From: Hygrocybe punicea
Lineage: Eukaryota; Basidiomycota; Agaricomycetes; Agaricales; Hygrophoraceae
Assembly (NCBI GenBank): GCA_963556145.1
Contig: OY744466.1
Coordinates: forward strand, 3,410,001-3,474,000
Reading direction: 5' to 3'
DNA: 64,000 nucleotides
Part shown: piece after piece, positions 58,401-64,000 of the stretch
How the letters are laid out: each line of letters starts with the position of its first letter
Numbering within the stretch: the first letter of the stretch is position 1
The notes under the pieces: model-generated
What the model saw: only the letters and a program-made list of their open reading frames with translations
Told to the model about the DNA's origin: nothing
Database searches by the model: none
Position numbers and translations under genes: made by a program

Positions 58401-59416
58401 ATCAGTAATGTGGCTCGAGCGTATCGGCTTCTTCATTCGAGCAGCTAGATTCGATGGTCCCGCTACAGCTGTAGGGACTGCGTGCACAACAAGTTCAATA
58501 TCGGGCTCAGGTGCAGACAAGAAAGGGGTTTCGATGAGAGACGAAGGCATTACGATATTGTTGGTATCCGCATTCCGTACATTAGGCGTTGTCTTGATAA
58601 TTCTGTCGCGTCGCTTTGTGCTGCGGGCATGGTTTGAAACGATTACTTTCAATTCCGGCCCTGATGGGGCGTTTCGAGCGTGGTCCACGGGCACTTGGGT
58701 CGATGTGGACCTTGGTATGAAATGGGCAGGAAGGTCAATATCACTTGATTCCTCGATACGAAGACTTGACGGCTGAGGGGCGGTTTTGGGGGATTCACGG
58801 TCATCTCCTTCAAGTTCTGGCTCAGATCTGTATTTCGGGTCCCTATCAGCAGCTTCGTTCGTGACTGATGAAACGGTGTTATCCAGGGGAGACACCCCTC
58901 TCGATGTCACAACCCTTGTTCTACCTTGCATATCGAGTCCAGCTGAGCAGCTGTGATCTGCCTGTGTGGGAAGTGGCCTATCGGGAACCGATGATATATC
59001 CGTTGCTAACGCCGTATGATTTCCGCCGGATATTGAATCGACGGCATAGTCCGGTTGTCGTTTCGAATTCTTGGATAGTTTGCTTTTCCGCTCTTCTGTA
59101 TCTAGGCCAGAACTAGTCTTCTCGGGTTGTTTCCGTTTGCGACTGGAGGGCACCAACAGGTGGCGGTCGCTTGGAAAGTCCCGAAGGCGTTCCTGGTCCT
59201 CAATATTGGCGGGAACCTCCTTGACAGAAAAGGTACTGTCTGAAATATTCCTGCAAACAAAAGAGTCAACATGACCACGTCCCTGTCAAGTTTGTTTCAT
59301 ACACACCGACTCCGAGTCGTAGAAACACGAGAGAGGTATTCATCGATATCCTCATCAGAGATGTTCATCCGTTGGTCTTGCTCTAGGTAAAACCTATCAA
59401 TTTCCGCTTCAGACAT
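55500..59416 (-). CDS. pol4: DNA polymerase lambda / Pol4 (family X)
   Basis: Family X polymerases fill short gaps in base excision and end-joining repair. The first exon begins MSEAEIDRFYLEQDQRMN at 59416 and joins (intron about 59306-59251) to a long disordered Ser, Pro and Lys-rich region. A BRCT domain follows (KGKRIFYIGGDMQYAG ... HIVTDAQRRPTLRALG ... VTWGWVISGL, about 58140-57830). The lyase and helix-hairpin-helix part has LRALRNYPKRITSYAEAR and IRGVGEKTAHK (about 56980-56830), then VFQGIYGVGA. The polymerase core has the family signature GSFRRGKADCGDIDILIT with both catalytic Asp residues, and the third Asp in RRIDILTVPW. The thumb ends LYGGVVRDPRN and KILGVPWQEPHERVRG before TAG at 55500-55502. 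At least ten short introns interrupt it; I checked the first, the one inside the GSFRR signature and the 3' end, not all. The gene looks intact. Confidence 0.9.
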
Positions 59417-60243
59417 CAGGTAAAGCTGACGGTCGAAAGCGTCACTTGAAATTCTTAAAGCAATCCAAGTCATGTGATAGAAGGGATCACGTGCCAGTGG
59501 GCGATTCTTTCGGTTTTAAATTTGAACACCTCTAAGGACCCACAACGGCGCTCGTCGTGTCCTCCTATTGGTCGTGCGCGTCCGAGACGGCGTATAGGAC
59601 TAATGAGGCAAATTACCCTATGTGCAGAAGCCATAGTTTCACCCAAAGGCTATCAAACCATGGCATATCGCCTCTTGGACGATAATTTCTGGCCAACCGG
59701 GGCGCCAAGCTAAATCTCACGGTAACTTGCCCTGTAAGTCCACATCACCATTGTCATGGAACGACGGGTAAATGAAAAATTTATAGATAAATTTGGATTA
59801 TAGCTCCCACCACATGCACATTAGGTCGCCAACCATCAGGTTTCTGCCATCCAACTTTTGTTACAGCCAGCAGTTTCAGTCGATGATCATCCGTCGTGCC
59901 CTAACTTGGCTTAAGTCCAAAGATAGAGAACAAAGGGGCGATGCTGGAGCCGATTATTGAATATCTGGCACCCACCAATGGTCTAACACCATCTGCTTTG
60001 TACTTTGGTTTCTGCAAGAGACCTGGGACTTACATGTACAAATAACCGATCGCCAATATGGCAAAATCGACCCAACTTAATGTCTCCTGCAGAATCCGTG
60101 GCGTAGATCGCAGAACCTTCACTCTTATCCTCGAGGCTCCGTTGTTGCCCAGTCGCAATACCGCCGGTATTATAAAGACACTGCGTTCCGGCTTTTTGCT
60201 CAGGAGGGACACTGTCACTACACCTCTCTGCGTCCTTCCTTCA
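59417..60243. other. Shared 5' region of two divergent genes
   Basis: It separates the starts of the polymerase gene (minus) and the methyltransferase gene (plus), so it should hold both promoters. No other feature is recognisable. Confidence 0.5.
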
Positions 60244-61504
60244 ATGTCTAATCCTGGCGGTAATCGTGCCATTGGTCACGAAAACGTCGAATTTTCATCC
60301 CAGTCTGAGGATGAAGATGATTCAACTTATTCCACGGACGGTCGCGAACTTGACCTTGACCTTGACCACTTCCCGCGCTACTTTATGGAGCGGGATGGTC
60401 GACTCTTCCATTCTCATGGTATCTCGTTGTATCCTCTTCCTGTAGATACACGGGAACAACAAGTGGGTAACGTTCTCCCAATTCCTCGGAGTGACCGCCG
60501 CTAGAAGAAGTAACTCACGCCTTCTAAATGTAGAGGCAGATTGTTCTGCATGTTATTCTTCGGCTGCTTATCGGGGCGAACTATGTGGGACCAGTGCCGC
60601 AAGTGCTAGCCCCTTCGCCGGAACGCCGAAAGCTTGTGCTCGACATGGGAACAGGAACCGGACATTGGTACAGTTCTGTCATGCCTGGGAGTGTTTACGA
60701 GATTTTTGATATCTTTCAAAAATAGGCTTTTAGAGATGGCACGCGAGTTCCCGCATGTTCAATTTCTGGGTCTCGATATAGGTAGTCACAATCTCCCAAA
60801 TTGATTACATCCATCATCTCATTATCGTCGCTACAGTGCCGATAACGCCTGTCCATCCCCTCCCGAATGTCCAGTACGAGTTGCAAGATATTAACCAGCG
60901 TTCTAGGTTGGATGACAATACCGTCGATCTTGTTCACGCGCGCCTTGTCTGCATGACTGTACTTATCGATAATTATTACCCGCACATTCTTCTCTGACCA
61001 TTTTGACAGACATCCAACTACCGTGCGATGCTTCAGGATATTGGCCGCATCCTCCGTCCAGGTGGGCTGTTCGTCTCGTGCGAATGGGAGTTCCGTGCCG
61101 CTTTCCACCCTTGGTACAACATCGACCCTCCTATTCAAGCACCGGGGGCTTCCCGATTCTTTGAGATTCTCGTCCGTTATCTTCGCCAATTGAGTCTTGA
61201 GTTGGTCGCCCCACAGATTCCCACCTTTCTCTATACTTCGGGCCAATTTGACCAAATTGATGCACAAGTATATTACATGCCGGTCGGGCCGTGGCATCCT
61301 CACCCCCCGCTAAAAAGAATTGGAAAGGCATTCAGGGCGAGTTTGGTGCGGGTCGCAGAAGCATTCCGGCCGATGTTGAAGGGAGCAGGGTACAGCGAGG
61401 AAGATCTCGACGAGATTTATGGGGCATACCTGCATGATCTCAGGACCGTCAGAGGGATGGTGTTCATCTACCACACGGTTCACGCGCGAAAGCGACAATT
61501 TTAG
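60244..61504 (+). CDS. Class I SAM-dependent methyltransferase
   Basis: Exons 60244-60462, 60534-60667, 60726-60781, 60837-60958 and 61010-61504 join exactly to 341 codons plus stop. After an acidic N-terminus (SEDEDDSTYSTDG) comes a helical segment HVILRLLIGANYVGPV and the SAM-binding motif I, LVLDMGTGTGHW. Motif II-like FLGLDIVPITPVH, motif III-like DDNTVDLVHARLV and the LRPGGLFVSCEWEF strand follow. This is the fold and motif set of the fungal methyltransferase_23/25 type proteins; the substrate is unknown. It is not clearly LaeA. The gene sits 120 bp upstream of the complex III gene on the same strand. Confidence 0.85.
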
Positions 61505-61623
61505 GTGGAATTCTCTTCAGATTTTGTCCGATTGTACATGTACATGTGTATATAGTTTTCTTGCCAATGAACTGTAAAACCGCTCCGGAAACTTCCGTGT
61601 TCAACACACTCTCACTCAGGCTG

Positions 61624-63138
61624 ATGCTCGCAGCTAGAGCATCGAACGTACACCGTATAACACGCGCAGTGCGCGCTTTTGCTACTGTCGTGGACGTGGC
61701 TGGCTCCAAGGTTGCCGCCGTAGACCATGGCCAGCCAACATCTGCCGTCACCTTTCTTGTGAGGGCTGGCAGCAGATTTGAACATAAACCTGGGGTAGCG
61801 AACGCACTTAAAAATTTTGCTTTCAAAGTAAGGAATTATTCAAAGAACTGTGCGGGTTTCTAACGGAAGATTTGTTCGTTTGTAGAGCACTGCGAATCGA
61901 TCCGCCATTGGGACAGTTCGAGAATGTGAATTGTATGGAGGTGTCTTGTCGGCAACCCTGTCTCGAGAGTACTTGGCGTTGACGGCCGAATTCCTCCGTG
62001 GAGATGAGTAAGTGGTAAATGCAAGTGATCTACCCATATATTCAAACTGAATGTTGTAGGCCATTCTTCATTGATATCCTAACTTCATTTATTGCATCCG
62101 CTAGATTCACTCGCCACGAATTCGAGGAATATGTGCTCCCCGTTATAGAAGCCGAAACATTGGCTGCATCCTCCGATCCGGCGAGCCGTGCCATCGAGCT
62201 CGCACACGCCCTGGCCTTCCGTTCTGGTCTTGGCTCCTCCCTCTTTGCCTCCCAACATAGTCCTATCTCGGCCGAGGATGTCAAATCTTTTGCAGCGTCC
62301 GCCTTCAGCAAAGGCAATATCGCCGTTCTTGGAACAGGCATCGACCAATCAACACTTTCCAAACTCGTCGAAAAAACGCTCGGGTCTTCGAGCTCGGCCG
62401 TAGCTAAACCAACTATATTGCCATCCTCATACTTCGGAGGAGAGACTCGCATAGAGGCTTACGGTGGCCCACAAACTATCTTCATCGGGTTCGGTGCAAC
62501 GGGGCTTCCCGTCCCCGAGCTCGCCGTACTCTCGGCGCATTTGTCTCCCCAGACCTCCGTTAAATGGTGCCATGGTCTTTCACCTATCTCCAACAATATC
62601 CCTGCCGGCACGTCCGTGCAGACAGTTTTATTCCCATATTCGGATGCCACACTCTTTGGTCTGCTAGTGCAAGGTGCTACTACTAATGGCGTCAAGGAAG
62701 CTGGGAAAGTCGCAGTGAAAGCCCTCAAAGATTCTGCTGCGTCAGGAGGTGTCAAGGCTGAGGAGCTCAAGAAGGCAGTAGCGAAGTCGAAGTTCGCTAC
62801 GGCGAGCTCTATTGATACACGAGATGGGTTTGTGTCAGTGTTGGGTGCTAAGGTGAGGTTTTCTCATGACTATTTTTCCTTAGTACCTCTATAATCCGGG
62901 GTGTTTAAAGATTCTTCGGGGCTCCGAGTCATCTATTGATACGACATTATCTTCACTGGATAAAATCACAACGTTAAGTTTCTCAGAGGTTTGTTTGAGC
63001 GATCATATTTGCCTTTTGGGAGCGTGTTCTAATTTTGTTGTACACAAGGCTGCATCGAGTCTCGTCAAGGGTAAGCCAACATTTGTTGGGGTCGGCGATG
63101 TCCAGTCGTTGCCGTATGCCGATGAGCTTGGGCTGTGA
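61624..63138 (+). CDS. QCR2: Ubiquinol-cytochrome c reductase core protein 2
   Basis: This M16-family subunit belongs to the core of respiratory complex III on the mitochondrial matrix side. Exons 61624-61827, 61886-62007, 62060-62852, 62911-62988 and 63049-63138 join exactly to 428 codons plus stop, a normal length. The N-terminus is a mitochondrial presequence (MLAARASNVHRITRAVRAFA). The M16 fold shows as FLVRAGSRFEHKPGVANALKN, SREYLALTAEFLRG and GGETRIEAYGGPQTIFIGFG. The zinc-protease motif HxxEH is absent, as expected for core 2. The C-terminus reads PTFVGVGDVQSLPYADELGL. Confidence 0.93.
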
Positions 63139-63509
63139 CAAGGCGAATGTCCGAAATATGCCTGCATGGTCGCACTAGAAATGACAGTTCCCTTGTACAT
63201 CTTTTGTGGTGCTATGAGTACAAACAAGCCACCGTGGCCCTTTTTGCGATGCACATAGATTGGAGCAGAATGTAGATCCTGTGAATTTATCTACCCATTG
63301 ACTTTCCGTAGGGAAGTCGCTATCATCTTAACACATGTTACATAGGTGAAAGTAGTTATACATTTTGCAAATTGTAGATGAGGTTGGTGGAATTTTCAAT
63401 CATAGAAGCAACAACACATCATGATTTTCATCACCGTCGCCGTGGCGTCCGAGTATCAGGCTTTTAAGAAAGCCATTAGCACTCAGTAGACATAACGAGT
63501 CGTAAAGTG
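63139..63509. other. Intergenic between convergent genes
   Basis: 3' flanks of QCR2 and of the membrane protein gene. No feature seen. Confidence 0.4.
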
Positions 63510-64000
63510 CTAACCCGGAGTTGCTACATTTTTGTGCCCGCGACCCCTAAGGTGTTTCACGTAGATTTTCCAGCTAGCTTCTGTATCCGCAATGGCTTGT
63601 GGGTGTTCAGCCCTATCTATGATAACCGACACGGGGTTGGTGGGATCGAAGCGAGGTAACTTCCCCTCCGCGTGCCATCGCATGGCAATGACCAAAAGGA
63701 TCACCGAAGATAAGTTGACGACAGTCATAGGCACCAAATATCCGGCAGTTGTACCTGTAGCTGACCAGCCCGGTATCGGGTAAACTATTGAACCTTCGAT
63801 GGAGCGCATGCAAGGTGAAGGTGTCTTATTGGTGACGGATTGCATCATGTATAGCATGCGAATACATGTAACCTAAACGAATTAACGGTGAAGGTAAGGA
63901 AGTGGACTGCACGTACCTCGTACTCGAACATGCCCTCAGAATCATATGCGCATACAGCGGCAGGTATGTTGCATTCTGCTTGTACGGTTGTAGGTCGAAG
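63510..64000 (-). CDS. 3' part of a membrane protein gene (runs off the window)
   Basis: Exons 64000-63917 and 63872-63510 join in frame through a GT-AG intron. The fragment includes a hydrophobic segment (LVPMTVVNLSSVILLVIAM), followed by a hydrophilic C-terminal tail (FDPTNPVSVIIDRAEHPQ) of about 50 residues before the stop. It is typical of multi-pass fungal membrane proteins of unknown function. The 5' part lies beyond 64000. Confidence 0.6.

Noticed and set aside
60244..61504. Methyltransferase as LaeA, forming a velvet complex with the velvet gene in the window
   Set aside because: The motif wording and N-terminus do not show LaeA-specific features, and distance alone is no evidence for a complex.
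1..64000. CRISPR array, rRNA genes, bacterial-type operons
   Set aside because: No regularly spaced short direct repeats, rRNA segments or ribosome binding sites were seen; the window is eukaryotic.

Overview
The window is nuclear DNA of a filamentous basidiomycete, most likely an Agaricomycete. Genes are split by many 45-85 bp introns with GT-AG borders, exons are short, and the recognisable proteins (velvet factor, GATA factor with an AreA-type N-terminus, Ish1/Msc1-like stress protein, HsbA-like secreted protein, NACHT-ankyrin protein) are typical of that group. All gene models were spliced by eye. Where I give exon joins, the reading frame closes exactly through every join unless I say otherwise.

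Left part (1-31.4 kb) is mostly host genes. In order: an unknown 4-exon gene (minus, 251-1449); a stretch of decayed coding sequence; a degenerate 4'-phosphopantetheinyl transferase (plus, 3758-4863); an 851-aa velvet regulator (minus, 5435-8522); a small secreted protein (plus, 9730-10534); a ubiquitin / beta-propeller / VPS62 fusion protein (plus, 11311-13329); a double-GATA-finger transcription factor (minus, 13884-16803); a cysteine-rich single-pass membrane protein (plus, 19848-21425); a wrecked NACHT-ankyrin gene (minus, about 21945-24620); a long-chain acyl-CoA synthetase (plus, 25133-27446); an HsbA-like secreted protein (plus, 28439-29290); and an Ish1-repeat protein (minus, 29590-31318).

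Middle part (about 31.4-55.1 kb) is a transposon island: two hAT-like non-autonomous elements with perfect 8-bp target duplications, an element with 18-bp terminal inverted repeats, two long foldback elements (one sitting inside a GH18 chitinase gene), solo LTRs of two families, a 4.1-kb inverted duplication with a mariner-type MITE in its centre, and a minus-strand Copia retrotransposon that carries both a solo LTR and a 3.1-kb hAT transposon inside it. The insertions can be ordered in time from their nesting.

Right part (55.5-64 kb) returns to ordinary genes: DNA polymerase lambda/Pol4 (minus), a class I methyltransferase (plus), the mitochondrial complex III core protein 2 (plus), and the 3' end of a membrane protein gene (minus, running off the window).

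Several regulators of fungal development and secondary metabolism lie close together (velvet and GATA factor; phosphopantetheinyl transferase relic), but I see no biosynthetic cluster. The most unusual items are the ubiquitin-propeller-VPS62 fusion, the phosphopantetheinyl transferase that has lost both metal ligands, the 12-nt exon inside the second GATA finger, and the nested transposon stack.
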